A stretch of DNA of 64,000 bases from Papio anubis (GCF_008728515.1 NC_044995.1:15154127-15218126), one strand, 5' to 3'; shown: positions 13,830 to 25,931, numbered from the stretch's first letter. Translations and numbers: made by a program. Notes: generated from the letters alone by a model not told the origin.

Positions 13830-14119
13830 ATTTCTTGAGACATGGTCTCACTCTGTCACCCAGTCTGGAGTGCAGTGGTGCAATGTCCATTCACTGAAAC
13901 CTCTGCCTCCTGTGTTCAGGTGATTCTCTTGCCTCAGCTCCCTGAGTAGCTGGGATTACATGTGTGCGCCACCATACCCAGCTAATTTTTGTATTTTTAG
14001 TAGAGACGGGGTTTTGCCATGTTGGCCAGGCTGGCCTTGAACTCCTGGCCTCATGTCATCTGCCCACCTCGGCCTCCCAAAGTGCTGGGATTGCAAATGT
14101 GAACTACTGTGCCCAGCCA
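13830..14119 (-). mobile_element. Alu
   Basis: Antisense Alu without a long T tract (ttcttgagacatggtctcac) ending ...ctgtgcccagcc; diverged, so probably old. Confidence 0.93.
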
Positions 14120-15095
14120 GGAGCTCTGTTTTAATGTTAACGCTGGTCACTTGTGCCTGAACTCCAAAGGGAAGAAATATAATGAGGTGTGTCTGACCCC
14201 CTCCCTTCTCATCATGACCTGAATTCGTTTTTCAGGTTTAGGTGGGATCCCCTTGGACAAGAGGGGCTCTATTCGGTTGGTTGGGGGGCTTAGAATTTTA
14301 CTTTTTGTTTACAATATTTCTCCTGAAAGAGTTAGGGGCTCACAAGGAATTTCCTTGTGAACAACTTGTGAGGAAAGCCATCCGGGAAGATATGTGGCCT
14401 TCTGTCACTGGGGTATTCTGCTTTACCCTGGTGATAAGGCAATGACACACGGTTGTGAAATCACAGCTATGTGTTTGGGGAAAAAAAGGAAAGCAGTATT
14501 GTGTGACTATGTTCCCAAACTTCACTTGCCCTTAGCCATAGTGACCGGGAGATTTGGGGCCGGGAGATTCTGTTTTCTTTCACAGTGAAATAGATACAAT
14601 TAAATGTATAGAAAGCAAAAAATTAAAAAGATGGAAATGAGGAAACTCTGATTCCTGGGTGGCCACGTAGTTACCCATGGCACAGAGCTGCAGTTACTGA
14701 AGGTAAAGTTTGCAGTGGAATTTAGAAATGGATCCAAATCTTGGAGGAGTCAGTTTACTGGAGGCCTAAGAAAACACACACAAAATAAGAAAAAAGGGTA
14801 ATATTCAATGCCATAGTTATTGTTACCTATCACAGCTAAAGCAAAATTAAAACAGAATGCTGGCTTCAATCTTGACGCTACACTAAGCTTAGATTTCAGT
14901 GAATGTAAGTCTCAGCCACTAGCTCACAGCCACCTCCCAAGGATGAAATCATGTAGGGACAATAGAAAGTACTTCTGAGAATTGTGGTTACCAAAAACCT
15001 AGTAACTGTGGTGGAGGAGCAAAACAAAGTAGAGAAACCAGAGGGTACAGTCTGAAGGAGACTGCTATCAGCAGCTTCCAGAGGAGCCTTTACTA
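14120..15095. other. Intergenic sequence, nothing recognised
   Basis: Unique-looking AT-balanced sequence; no supported gene, RNA or clear transposon. Confidence 0.45.
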
Positions 15096-15260
15096 AAATG
15101 GATAATGAGATTAACTGGATAATGAGAGTGTACAAAGGGGGTGTACACTCCCTGCGAGTGTACTAATGGATGATGAGAGTAAAATGGATGATGAGAGTAG
15201 CTAATGGATGATGAGAGTAACTAATGGATGATGAGAGTAACGATGAGAGTAACTAACTGG
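15096..15260. repeat. Short tandem repeat of about 19-20 bp enclosing a scrap of the satellite
   Basis: Units of the form ctaatggatgatgagagtaa repeat about six times with truncations. Within them, 15129-15162 reads tacaaagggggtgtacac followed by tccctgcga. That is the junction text of the 75-bp satellite, closest to the monomer at about 8508-8536 in block B, which lies more than 6 kb away. Confidence 0.85.
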
Positions 15261-15283
15261 GGAGCAGAGCTTTTGGTTTCCTT

Positions 15284-15294
15284 TTCTTTCTTTT

Positions 15295-15326
<32 letters not shown>

Positions 15327-15514
15327 TGTTTTTTGTGGTTTTTTTGAGCGGAAGTGTCACTCTTGTCGCCCAGGCTGGAGTGTAATGGCGTGATCTCGCC
15401 TCACTGCAACCTCCACCTCCCGGGTTCAAGCAATTCTCCTGCCTCAGCCTCCCAAGTAGCTGGGACTACGGGCGCACAACACCACGCCCGGCTAATTTTT
15501 GTGTTTTTAGTATT
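15284..15514 (-). mobile_element. Alu, truncated
   Basis: Antisense Alu with a (GTTTT)n tail, broken after ...gctaatttttgtgtttttag, so its other arm is missing. Confidence 0.9.
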
Positions 15515-16502
15515 TTCTGGTGGGGTCCAGGTTTCTGAAAACAACTCAGAGACATATGTTAAGATGTTATCTTTCTTTAGTTTTCATAGGAAACCAAATA
15601 CGTTAGGACTCCAATTTCCTTGGCTATTGTTTTAAGCTACCATTACCTTCTTGTTGATCAAGTTGCTCATATACTTCTCAAGGCTAGCTAGATGCCTGGA
15701 ATTTCCCTTGAAGGAAGTCAAGATTTTCCTTTATCTCCATACTGGCTGATGGGGACCGAGTAAGCCTGCAAGAGGGGTCCCTGCTCCATCTTAAGGAGCT
15801 GCTGGATTCTACAAGTGCCTAATAAACAGCTCTCGCCTGACCGACAAAGAGCTGCTTGCTTTCTGCATAGCAATTCCAAAGTGAACAGACAATATCTTGT
15901 TTGGAAGACTGACACTCTGTTAGAAGCAGCATCAGGAAAACCTTTCTTTTGAGCTATTTACAACTAACAACAATTGACCAAGTATACTTTTGTGAGTAAA
16001 ATTGACCTTTCTCCCTACAAGAATTCTCCAACATTTGGAAACTATTTGTGAGTATTTTCACTTATGACAATATAATTATTGGCACAAGCTCAATCAGATT
16101 CGGTTTTCTTTTGTAACAGGAACCATTGGAGATGCTCGTTACTCTTTGAAGGCTTACAGTGGAATGAATTCAAATACGACTTATTTGAGGAATTGAAGTT
16201 GACTTTATGGAGCTGATAAGAATCTTCTTGGAAAAAAAAAAGACTGGGTATATTTTCAATACACTTTCCTTTTAAGGTCCCTTACCTGTGGAAAGTAAAA
16301 AATGTCACTTTCTGACAGGCCCAGGAACCTCAAGTTATGTGGGGATCTCAGGAAGATGGGGGAATTCACCCAGTTCGTACAGGTGAAATTGTTGTTGCAA
16401 AGATTATGAATATGAGAGAAGTCTAGCATGGCTGACTTCATCTCATGTCTGGCCTCAGGCCAGCTGCCCTTGCTCACTCGTGGGCATAGGCCAAGCTAGC
16501 CA
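15515..16502. other. Intergenic sequence, unassigned
   Basis: AT-rich sequence with an AATAAA near 15821. It may contain old LTR or L1 remnants, but nothing I can name. No gene supported. Confidence 0.4.
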
Positions 16503-17050
16503 TGGGAGGAATTTAGTTTATAGTTTAACTTTGAAGCAAGGATGATAATACTTACTCCCTAAAATGAACCCCTTCCTTGCTCAGGGACTGAAACTACCTT
16601 TGTAAGACAAATGAAAGCCCACAAGATTAGGATTATGAGAGGGGCCTGAATTATGCTAAAACGCAGGTGTAGCTGACTGATAACCAGTATTGTCCCACAG
16701 CTTGCCTTTCTATAATCTCTTGCTCCTCAGGAGTCACATGGCCAGAGGTCCTGAGATTTCTGGTCCTGTGACCCCCACCCAGAGACGGACTTGGTGCATG
16801 AGGACCATTTTCCACACCCCTATGATGTCATCCTCAAACAATCAGCAGCACCCATTCCCTAGCCCCCTGCCTGCCAAACTATCCATAAAAATCCTGGCGC
16901 CTGAGTTATTAAGGAGATTGATTAATAATCCCAGCCCTGCCCCTTGGATTGCTCTGATTTAATTAAACCTCTACTGCAATACCACAGACTCAGTGAATTG
17001 GTTTTGTCTGTGCAATGGGCAACAAGAACCCGTTGGGTGGTTATACAGGT
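16503..17050 (+). mobile_element. LTR-like sequence (class I ERV-like solo LTR)
   Basis: The segment from tgggaggaatttagtttata to cgttgggtggttataca has LTR-like features: a TATA-like ccataaaaatcc at about 16,886, downstream AT-rich aattaaacc, and a terminal 'ttgggtggttataca' end that I associate with class I LTRs. No target duplication was found. Family not assigned. Confidence 0.5.
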
Positions 17051-17218
17051 ACTACAAGCACAGGCTGATGGCAAATTATTGGTTTTGCTTCCTGCCCTTG
17101 GTGTTTCTAAACATCTAGTCCAAAATTACTCGTGAAATGTCCAGCAAAGCCAATTTTAAAAGAGGCTATATGGCCAATCACTATTCTTTCTGCACATCAT
17201 TGCAAATAATCAGGTTAC

Positions 17219-17506
17219 GGCTGGGCACGGTGGCTCACGCCTGCAATCCCAGCACTTTGGAAGGCTGAGGCAGGTGGATCACCTGAGATCAGGAGTTCGA
17301 GACCAGCCTGGGCAACATGGTAAAACCTTATCTCCACAAAAAATACAAAATTAACCGGGCATGGTGGCATGCACCTGTAATCCCAGCTACTTGGGAGGCT
17401 GAGGGAGGAGAATCACTTGAACCTGGGAGGCAGAGATTGCAGCGAGGTGAGATCACACCACTGCACTCCAGCCTGGGCAATAGAGTGAGACTCTGTCTCA
17501 AACAAT
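17219..17506 (+). mobile_element. Alu
   Basis: Sense Alu, ggctgggcacggtggctcac to gtctcaaacaataataat. Confidence 0.95.
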
Positions 17507-18499
17507 AATAATCAGACCAAGTATAATGAGATTAAAATTTATTTTGCAAATAAACTGGTCCTACTATAATTTATCTTTTGTAGAAATGTGGAAACTGAAG
17601 ATAAAAAAAAAATAGGTTTCAGAAGAAAACTCTAGTACACCTGTTATTAGATTCTAGTCCTAAACATTGTTTTTGAGGTTTTTATTATTTACCTGCAATT
17701 TGGACTAAATTCTGAATTATTTCCTGACTACAAGTATCCAAAGAATAAATGGGTTTTCATTTTCTTTATGATAGTTTTAGTTGGCTTCTAATGCAACAAC
17801 AATTTTTATTGTATCCTGTGTGCATTCTATTCCTACTATTCAAATTATTAATGTTATAGATCTTTCATTGTAGTACTTCCGAATTAACCAAAATCACAGT
17901 ATTCTGAAGATGATTCTATAAAGCCTGCTGTTTTCTACAAAGCCTGCTGATGATTTCTACAAAGCCTGCTGTATTGTTGCTGTAGAAAACACATTGATGC
18001 AACATGTTCACCCCAACCTCCTCCCTAAAGGCTCAGGGACCATCGCGGAAGAGGAAGGCGCGTGAGATTGTAAGAGCCAAATTAGGGGGACGGAGTGTGG
18101 AGGATAAGGACACTTCATCTTGGTTACTTACCTGCCAAATTGACTTCTGATGAAAGCCAGCTCCAGAAATGTGCCTACAGTTTCTCCTTTCACCTAAACG
18201 CTGCCCTTAGTCAAATCCTTCTCTTCCTTGTATAACCCACAGTATAAAAGGGCTTTTATACCGTTCTATCCTATTGCATGTAAGCCTTGGGTCTGGGAGG
18301 TAACAGTGTGGGACTCCACCATCTCATCTCCCTGCCACCCAAACATGCCTGTTCTTCCCTAAGCAATATTAAATTTTTGTACTTCAGAAATTTGATTTGC
18401 CAGCCTCTTTCTTCAGACGCTCAGCTTCTTTGGCCTTTGGGAGTAGTTTTGCATAGGCCTGTTCACAACGGGATGTTCTGGGGGGTTTGGGGGTGTTGT
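17507..18499. other. Intergenic AT-rich sequence with a short tandem motif
   Basis: No gene seen. The motif ttctacaaagcctgctg occurs three times in tandem at about 17,918-17,985. The part from 18,020 to 18,420 contains a TATA-box-like stretch (cagtataaaaggg near 18,240) and could be an old LTR; this is not established. Confidence 0.4.
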
Positions 18500-18672
18500 T
18501 TTGTTTTGTTTTTTGTTTTGTTTAGAGACAGGGTCTCACTCTGTCACCCAGGGTGGAGTGCAGTGGTGCAGTCACGGCACACTGTAGCCTCAAACTCCTA
18601 GGCTCAAGCAGTCCTCCCACCTTGGCCTCCCAAAGTTCTGGGATTACAAGCATGAGCCACCATGCCCAGCCC
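18500..18672 (-). mobile_element. Alu monomer or deleted Alu
   Basis: Antisense Alu-related element of about 170 bp that joins the first-arm text directly to ...gccaccatgcccagcc, with no middle A-rich linker. Confidence 0.8.
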
Positions 18673-19025
18673 TGGTACTTTTCTTTAAAGACATTTACAC
18701 AGTGTAGGAATTACTGTGGGTGCACTGCTCAGATCCCCTTCCCCAGGATGCTCATTCCTACCTCATAGATGATCTTTCTGCAGAGATTTGACCTCAGCTG
18801 AAGGGCAGTCACCTGGTCCAGGTGGTTGCTGTTCAGCTCCTTCCCGAGAACAGCCAACAGCCAGGGACGTGCTAGCACAGAGATCTAAGGGCGACCAAGG
18901 CGAGGCCACTTTTGTGCTGTGGTGCATGCTCCAGAGCCTCCCTGGGATCGGACTTGAGGGTCTCCAGCCAGATCTGGTCTTTGGTGCTTTCCTTGAGCTC
19001 CCCAGCACACTCCTGCAATGCACCT

Positions 19026-19334
19026 CTTTTTTTCTTTTTTTTTTTTTTTTGAGATGGAGTTTCACTCTTCTTACCCAGGCTGGAATGCAATAGTGCAATC
19101 TCAGCTTACCGCAACCTCCGCCTCCCAGGTTCAAGTGATTCTCCTGCCTCAGCCTCCCAAGTAGCTGGAATTACAAGCATGCACCACCACGCCAGGCTAA
19201 TTTTGTAGTTTTAGTAGAGACAGGGTTTCTCCATGTTGGTCAGGCTGGTCTTGAACTCCTGACCTCAGTTGATCCTCCCGCCTTGGCCTCCCACAGTGTT
19301 GGGATTACAGGCATGAGCCACTGCGCCTGGCCCA
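19026..19334 (-). mobile_element. Alu
   Basis: Antisense Alu from a T tract to ...gccactgcgcctggcc. Confidence 0.95.
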
Positions 19335-19371
19335 ATGCACCTCTTGAATCACCTCCTCATGCTTTGCTTTC

Positions 19372-19664
19372 AGAGTTTCACTCTTGTTGCCCAGGCATGT
19401 GAGTGCAATGGCACAGATTCTCGAAAGCTCAACCACAACCATCCGCTTCCCGGGTTCAGAGCGATTCTCCTACCTCAAGCTCCGGCCAGTAGCTGGGATT
19501 GACCAGCTCATGCACCACCACGCGCTGGATAATTTTGTATTTTTAGTAGAGACGGCGTTTCTCCATGTTGGTCAGGCTGGTCTCGGACTCCTGACCTCAG
19601 GTGATCCGCCCGCCTCAGCCTCCCAAAGTGCTGGGATTACAGGTGTGAGCCACCGCGCCCGGCC
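19372..19664 (-). mobile_element. Alu with a cluster of small insertions
   Basis: Antisense Alu. Between about 19,400 and 19,530 it departs from any Alu consensus mainly by 1-4 base insertions, then becomes clean again to ...gccaccgcgcccggcc. Confidence 0.9.
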
Positions 19665-19918
19665 TCCTATGTATCCCTTCCTATTGCTCATTCTGATTTG
19701 CATCCTTTTGCTCTAATAAAACTTTAAAAAATAAGTATAGTACTATCCTGAGTTCTGTGAGACACAGTAGCAGACCATCCATCCTGAGAGGGTCATGGGA
19801 ACCCCTGAATTTACAGCAAGTTGGTCAGAAATGTGGGTAGCCTGAGATCCTTAAACCTGGGGCTTACACATGATGTGCTCAGTCTTGTGACAGAATTTTT
19901 CCACAAAGAGCGGACTCT

Positions 19919-19966
19919 GGGCTAACTCCGGGCTAACTCCGGGCTGACTCCGGGTTATCTTTACCA
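19919..19966. repeat. Short tandem repeat, gggctaactcc
   Basis: About four tandem copies of an 11-base unit (gggctaactcc, gggctgactcc). Confidence 0.75.
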
Positions 19967-20049
19967 GTTAGCATCAGAAGTGAATTGCACTGCAATACAG
20001 CAGTGAGGTAAAGGATCAAAAAGTTCAGACATGGGCATTTTGGAACGTG

Positions 20050-20344
20050 GCTTTTTATTTTTTTGAGATAGAGTTTCACTCTGCCGCCCAGGCTGGAGTG
20101 CAGTGGCACCATCTCGGCTCACTGCAACCTCCACTTCCCAGATGCAAGTGATTCTCCTTCCTCAGCCTCCTGGGTAGCTGGGATTACAGGCACGCACCAC
20201 CACGCCCAGCTAATTTTTGTATTTTTGGTAGAGATGGGATTTCACCATATCGGTCAGGCTGGTCTCAAACTCCTGACCCCGGGATCCGCCCGCCTCGGTC
20301 TCCCAAAATGCTCGGCTCACAGGTGTGAGCCACCGTTCCCGGCC
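20050..20344 (-). mobile_element. Alu
   Basis: Antisense Alu ending ...gccaccgttcccggcc. Confidence 0.95.
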
Positions 20345-20734
20345 AGAATGTGCCTTTTACAGAAGAAAATAACCCAGCAGCTGACTAGCATGGTGAGGCG
20401 GGCTGGTGAGCACTGCAGTAGTGAGAGCGACACGAGCATCACGGAGATGCAAGTAATGGTCATTTTTCATAGGTCAAAGCTCAAAGCAGGGGACAGTTAC
20501 AGGGCAGAGCTTCATAGTACCAGTGTGATGAAAGTATCTGGGAGTGGCTGAGGCCAGCACTATGCCATGGGAAGCAAGGTGGGCCTGAGGAGGAGGCAGC
20601 AGCAGCAGCCTGCAGCAAGTGGGGCTGCCCTGCAGAGACCTGAGTCATGTTATAGAGCACAGTGTCTGTAAGGCCAAGACATGTGGACAGCCAAGTGTGT
20701 CAATTACTAGACATACTCAAGAGGAGCAGGAAGG

Positions 20735-20930
20735 GCAGGGCACGGTGGCTCATGCCTGTAATCCCAGCTACTTGGGAGACTGTGGAAGGAGAATCGCTTG
20801 AACCCAGGAGGTGGAGATTGCAATGAGCCGAGATCACGCCACTGCACTCCAGTCTGTGCGACAGAAGTGAGACTCCATCTCAAAAAAAAAGAAAGAAAGA
20901 AAGAAAAAAGGAAAAAAGAAAAGCCTATGT
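20735..20930 (+). mobile_element. Alu with internal deletion
   Basis: Sense Alu in which the first-arm start (gggcacggtggctcatgcc) joins the second-arm text (cccagctacttgggag). The middle of about 130 bp is missing, as expected from recombination between the arms. A-rich tail with GAAA repeats. Confidence 0.88.
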
Positions 20931-21096
20931 ATATTTCTCAAGAAAATACAAATAATCAAAACCAATATCACATGCCTGGGCACAAATTTCATATATATAA
21001 CAGATTTAAGCATATAAGGGTGATCATCCTCTCATATCTCAATATGTTTTGGAGTTCCATTTTTTTTAACTAAAAGAAGTTAATGCCAATTATACA

Positions 21097-21402
21097 CATT
21101 TTTTTTTTTTTTTTTTTTTTTGAGATGGATCTCACTTCTTCACCCAGGCTAGAGTGCAATGGTGTGATCTCGGCTCACTGCAAAGTCTGCCTCCTAGGTT
21201 CAAGCAATTATCCTGCCTCAGCCTCCCAAGTAGCTGGAATTACAGGAGTGCGCCACCATACCCAACTAATTTTTGTATTTTTAGTGGAGACGGGGTTTCA
21301 CCATATTGGCCAGGCTGGTCTTGAACTCCTGACCTCAAATAATCTGCCTGCCTCAGCCTCCCAAGTTTCTGGAATGGTAGTCGTGAGCCACTGCGCCCTG
21401 CC
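21097..21402 (-). mobile_element. Alu
   Basis: Antisense Alu with a long T tract, ending ...gccactgcgccctgcc. Confidence 0.95.
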
Positions 21403-21414
21403 TAGGTATGATTT

Positions 21415-21655
21415 TTTTTTAAAATTTATTTGCATAGGTTTTTGGGGAACAGGTGGTATTTTGTTGCATGAATAATTTCTTTAGTGGTGATTTGTGAGAT
21501 TTTGGTGCACCCATCACCCAAGAAGTATACACTGAACCCAATTTGTGGTCTTTTATCCCTCACCCCCTTCCCACCCTTTCCCCCTGAGTCCCCAGAGTCC
21601 ATTGTATCATTCTTATGCCTTTGCATCTTCATAGCTTAGCTCTTGAACCCTTACT
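21415..21655 (-). mobile_element. L1 fragment, 3' UTR region
   Basis: Antisense match to the familiar L1 3' segment: ggggaacaggtggtatttt, gtgatttgtgagattttggt, cacccatcaccca, tcccccttgagtcccca-type text. Only about 240 bp remain. Confidence 0.8.
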
Positions 21656-22100
21656 TTCTGTTTGGGGGAGAAGACATATCATCTATAAGTAGATACTGTG
21701 TAAACATTCCATTGCATGAATATCCCATAACTTACCTATTATTTGTGTTTGCTTATTTGCTGCTATGTAACAACCCCACTCCCAACTAAATGGTGTGACG
21801 ATGTCATGGTTCTGTGGATCAAAAATTCTGAGAAGTCAAAACCAAGGAGTTTTGTCTCTGCTCCATGATGCCGGAGCCTCCGCAGGGGTGAGGCAAATGG
21901 CTCAGGGTAACTGAAAAGCTCAGGGTTGGAACAGCTGGGGATGAGGCCTCTATGTATAAGATGATTCTTCACTCACAGGTCTGAAACTATGGTGGGGACA
22001 ATCAGAAGGCTCGGCTCAGCTGCGACGGTCGCCTGAGTTCTACACAGGACCTCTCCAATGTGGTGATCCTGAAACAGTTGGGTCTCTTACACAGCAGCTC
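21656..22100. other. Old repeat-like sequence, no gene
   Basis: Contains text such as ctgctatgtaacaacc and gtcatggttctgtgg, typical of old interspersed repeats. Family not assigned. Confidence 0.35.
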
Positions 22101-22101
22101 A

Positions 22102-22105
<4 letters not shown>

Positions 22106-22137
<32 letters not shown>

Positions 22138-22427
22138 GAGATGAAGTCTTGCTCTGTCACCTCCAGGCTGGAGTGCAGTGGCGCGATCTCAGCCCACTAC
22201 AGCCTCTGCCTACCAGGTTAGGTTCAAACGATTCTCCTGCCTCAGCCTCCCAAGTAGCTGGGATTGCAGGCACACGCCACCAAGCCCAGCTAATTTTTGT
22301 ATTTTTAGTAGAGACGGGGTTTCACCTTGTTGGCCAGGCTGGCCTTGAACTCTTGATCTCAGGTGATCCGCCCACCTCGGCCTCCCAAAGTGCTGGGATT
22401 ACAGGCGTGGGCCACTGCGCCCGGCCA
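22106..22427 (-). mobile_element. Alu
   Basis: Antisense Alu with a T tract of about 30 bases, ending ...gccactgcgcccggcc. Confidence 0.95.
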
Positions 22428-22636
22428 AAGCTCACACTTTTTATGATTCAGCCTTAGATGTCACATCGGGTCACTTTCCCCACACTTGTTAGTGTTAGAA
22501 GTCACAAGCCCACCCATACTCTGGGGACCTGGCACACAGATGCCACTCTCAGTGGAAGGGGTGGGAACACCACCATTCTCCTGCTGATGGGCATTTGGGT
22601 AACTTCCTGTTTGAAGCTATTAAGATTGGGCTGTGT

Positions 22637-22958
22637 GGCCGGGCGCGGTGGCTCACGCCTGTAATCCCAGCACTCTGGAAGGCCGAGGCAGACGGATCAC
22701 GAAGACAGGAGATCGAGAGCATCCTGGCTAACAAGATGAAATCCCTTCTCTACTAAAAATGCAAAAAAAAAAAAAAAAAATTAGCCGGGCGTGGTGGCGG
22801 GCGCCTGTAGTCCCAGTTACTCAGGAGGCTGAGGCAGGAGAATGGCGCTAACCCGGGAGGCAGAGCTTGCAGTGAGCCGAGATCGTGCCACTGCACTCCA
22901 GCCTGGGCGACAGAGCAAGAATCCATCTCAAAAACAAAAAACAAAAAACAAAAAAAAC
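22637..22958 (+). mobile_element. AluY-like Alu
   Basis: Sense Alu, ggccgggcgcggtggctcac with gcttgcagtgagccgagatc, ending in (CAAAAAA)n. Flanking tgggctg on both sides suggests a short target duplication. Confidence 0.95.
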
Positions 22959-23972
22959 TGGGCTGCTGTAACTATTCTAGCAGGTGTCTTTGGTGAGCAC
23001 CTACACGTGTTTCTCTTTAGTATATGCCCAGGAGGGGAACTGCTGGCTCCTAGATACTATATGTTCAGGGTCACACACACTTTCGCGGGATTTTCCAAAG
23101 CACTTGTACCAGGGCATACTCCCAGCACCTGTGTGACTGCTCCAGCCGTCCCACAGTCTCATCAGTTCTATTGCTGATAGTTTCATTTTAGCTTAAGTTA
23201 TATTTAATAGGAAAATTACCATTGCCTCTGCGCCTCGTTCCTGCCTGTAGAAGTTTCTCACAGCTGTTGCTACAAGTGGTCACAAATGTGTCACTTAAAC
23301 CCACACGAAATGATGTTCTTGTGGTTTTGGAGTCAGAAGTGTCAACGGACGGTGCTGGCAGGGTTGTGCTGACCTGGAGGCCTACAGGGGAACATCTGTG
23401 CTGCTTCTCCACCTTCTAGAGGCTGCTGCCTCCCTTGCTCCAGCCCCTTCCTGACACCACTCACCCTCATACTTCTGTTATCACATCCTCCCCTTCTCTG
23501 TGTTCAGGGCTCCCTCTGTCTCTCTTGCAAGCACACTTGAGATTCCATTGAGGGTCACCCACATAACCCAGGAGAATTTCCCCACCTCAATATCCTTAAC
23601 TTCATCCCATCTGCAAAGCCCTTTTGCCATAAAAGTTACCATTCACAGGTTCCAGGGATTGTGACATGGGTAGCTTTAGGAGTGATTATTCAGCCCATAA
23701 CACTGCCTATCTCCTGCTCACCAGAACTTGGAATTTCTGTCTCAACAGGAGCCCCCTGTGTGGGAATAGCCTGTCTCAACGACGCCCGCTATAGGGACCG
23801 GCTTCCTCAAAGGACCTCACAGTCCCGTCCCACTCCTGTGTACGGTCTTCGCCTTGGCTGGAGGGGCTGCAGCGGTGTGTCTTGGCGCCACCTTGTGGAG
23901 ATAGGGCATCACAGCAGGTTGGAGCCCAGTAGAAGCACAACCAAGCCCCATGGGTAATGTTTAAAATTTTCT
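22959..23972. other. Intergenic sequence with an old-repeat copy
   Basis: No gene. Positions 23,530-23,705 are a copy of the ancient element also seen at 9,205-10,085 and 31,870-32,650 (gcccttttgccataaaag, ttattcagcccataaca). Confidence 0.5.
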
Positions 23973-24278
23973 GGCCGGGCGCTGTGACTCACGCCTGTAA
24001 TTCCTGCACTTTGGGAGGCCGAGGCGGGTGGATCACACGAGGACAGGAGTTTAAGACCAGCCTGGCCAACATGGTGAAACTCCCTCTCTACTAAAAAATA
24101 CAAAAACATTAGCCGGACAGGTGGTGCACGCCTGTAATCCCAGCTACTCGGGAGGCTGAGGCACGAGAATCGCTGCAACCCGGGAGGCAGAGGCTGCAGT
24201 GAGCCAAGATCACGCCACTGCACTTTAGCCTGGGCGACAGAGCGAGAGTCTGTCTCAAAAAAAAAAAAAAAAAGAGAC
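23973..24278 (+). mobile_element. Alu
   Basis: Sense Alu, ggccgggcgctgtgactcac to an A tail near 24,275. Confidence 0.95.
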
Positions 24279-24488
24279 AGAGAAGAGAAAACAATGGCGA
24301 ATTTGTTTCTGTTTGAGCTGAGACATCCATCTTCTCCTGACTTCGGATATTTGCCCTCCTGGTTATGAAGCCTTCAAACTTGAACTGAATACACCACCAA
24401 CTTTCCCAGTTTCCAGCTTGCAAATGGCAGATCGTGAGACTTCTCAGCTTCCATAATTACATGAGCCAATTTGAATATACAAATGGGG

Positions 24489-24628
24489 TTCTCCAGAAAA
24501 ACAGAATAAATTATATAGATACCTAACTTACAGGTATATATACCTAAATTATACGTATCATTAAATTAAATTATACTTTAAATTATACATATAATTATAT
24601 ATATAATTTATTCTGTTTTTCTGGAGAA
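24489..24628. repeat. Perfect 29-bp inverted repeat around an AT-rich loop
   Basis: The 29 bases at 24489-24517 (starting ttctccagaaaaacag) are the exact reverse complement of 24600-24628 (ending gtttttctggagaa). The 82-bp spacer is almost all A/T and has further small dyads. It could extrude a hairpin. No transposase or terminal duplication was seen. Confidence 0.95.
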
Positions 24629-24639
24629 TCCTTACTGAT

Positions 24640-25275
24640 ACAAATGTTGAGCATCTTTTCATCTGCTTATTGACTTAATAACGTGTATATCTTCTTTGGG
24701 GAAATGGCTATTCAAGTTCTTTGCCCATTTTGTAACTGAACTATTAATATTTTTCTTTATATTGCTGAGTTGTAAGGGTTCCTTATATATTCTAGATATT
24801 AGAGCCTTATCAGATATATTTGTGCAACTATTTTCTCCTAATGTATACGTTGCCTTTTTCTTTATTTTCTTTTCTCTTTTTTGTTTTTTTTTTTTTTCAT
24901 TGAGACAGTCTCACTCTGTCACCCAGGCTGGAGTGCAGTGTGGCATGATCTCGACTCACTGCAGACTCGACCTCCCAGGCTCAAGCAATCCTCCCACTTC
25001 AGCCTCCTGAGTAGCTGAGGTTACAGGCACTTGCCATCGCACCCAGCTAATTTTTGTATTTTTTAGTAGAGCTGAGGTTTTGCCATGTTGCCTAGGTTGG
25101 TCTTGAACTCCCTGACTCAAAGTGATCTGTCAGCCTCGGTCTCCGTAAGTGCTGGAAGGGTGAGCCACAGTGCCCAGCAATCTATTTTCAATAGTGTTTT
25201 TTTTTTTATGTATACACAGGTTTGGAATTTTGATAATGTTCAATTCATCCAATTTTTTTTTTTTTTTTTTTTTTT
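24640..25275 (-). mobile_element. L1 fragment split by an Alu
   Basis: Text such as tttgcccattttgtaactg, gttccttatatattctagat and attttctcctaatgtatacg is typical of antisense L1. It continues after the Alu as gttcaattcatccaa. No L1 protein is intact. Confidence 0.75.
24872..25178 (-). mobile_element. Alu
   Basis: Antisense, diverged Alu inside the L1 fragment, ending ...gccacagtgcccagca. Confidence 0.92.
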
Positions 25276-25640
25276 TGGTTCTTTCTACTGGACCACCACT
25301 CTTGAGCCCTCTAATCCAACCTCCACTCGGCAGCCAGAGGGAGCCCTCTAAATGTAATTACTGTTTCTGTTTCCCTGCTCAAAGCCGTGTCACATTTGTG
25401 ATTTAGAACAGTATTTCTCAAACCTAATTTGTGAAGGCAGCAGCTGGAACTCTTCTTATGCACAGAAGCTGATTTGGTTGGTCTGGCATGGGTCTGGGAG
25501 TGAGCACATCTACCAAGCAAGCGGCTGCTGGGGTAGCTTGTGTTTTCCACTGATGATCTCAGCAGTGTTTCCTGTCCCACATGCTCCTCCAGAACGTTGT
25601 ACTCGCCCATGAAAAGGTGGAGTCTATTTCCCCTTCCTTT

Positions 25641-25931
25641 ATTTATTTTTTTGAGATGAAGTTTTGCTCTTGTTGCCCAGGCTGGAGTGCAATGGCACTA
25701 TCTCGGCTCACCGCAACCTCCGCCTCTTGGGTTCAAGCAATTCTCCAACCTCAGCCTCCCAAGTAGCTGGGATGACCGACATGTGCCACCACGCCCAGCT
25801 AATTTTGTATTTTTAGTAGAGATGGGGTTTCTGCATGTTGGTCAGGCTGGTCTCGAATCCTGACCTCAGGTGATCCGCCTGCCTTGGCCTCCCAAAGTGC
25901 TGGGATTATAGGTGTGAGCCACCACACCAAG
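25641..25931 (-). mobile_element. Alu with 17-bp target duplication
   Basis: Antisense Alu flanked by ctatttccccttccttt at 25624-25640 and 25932-25948. Confidence 0.97.
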
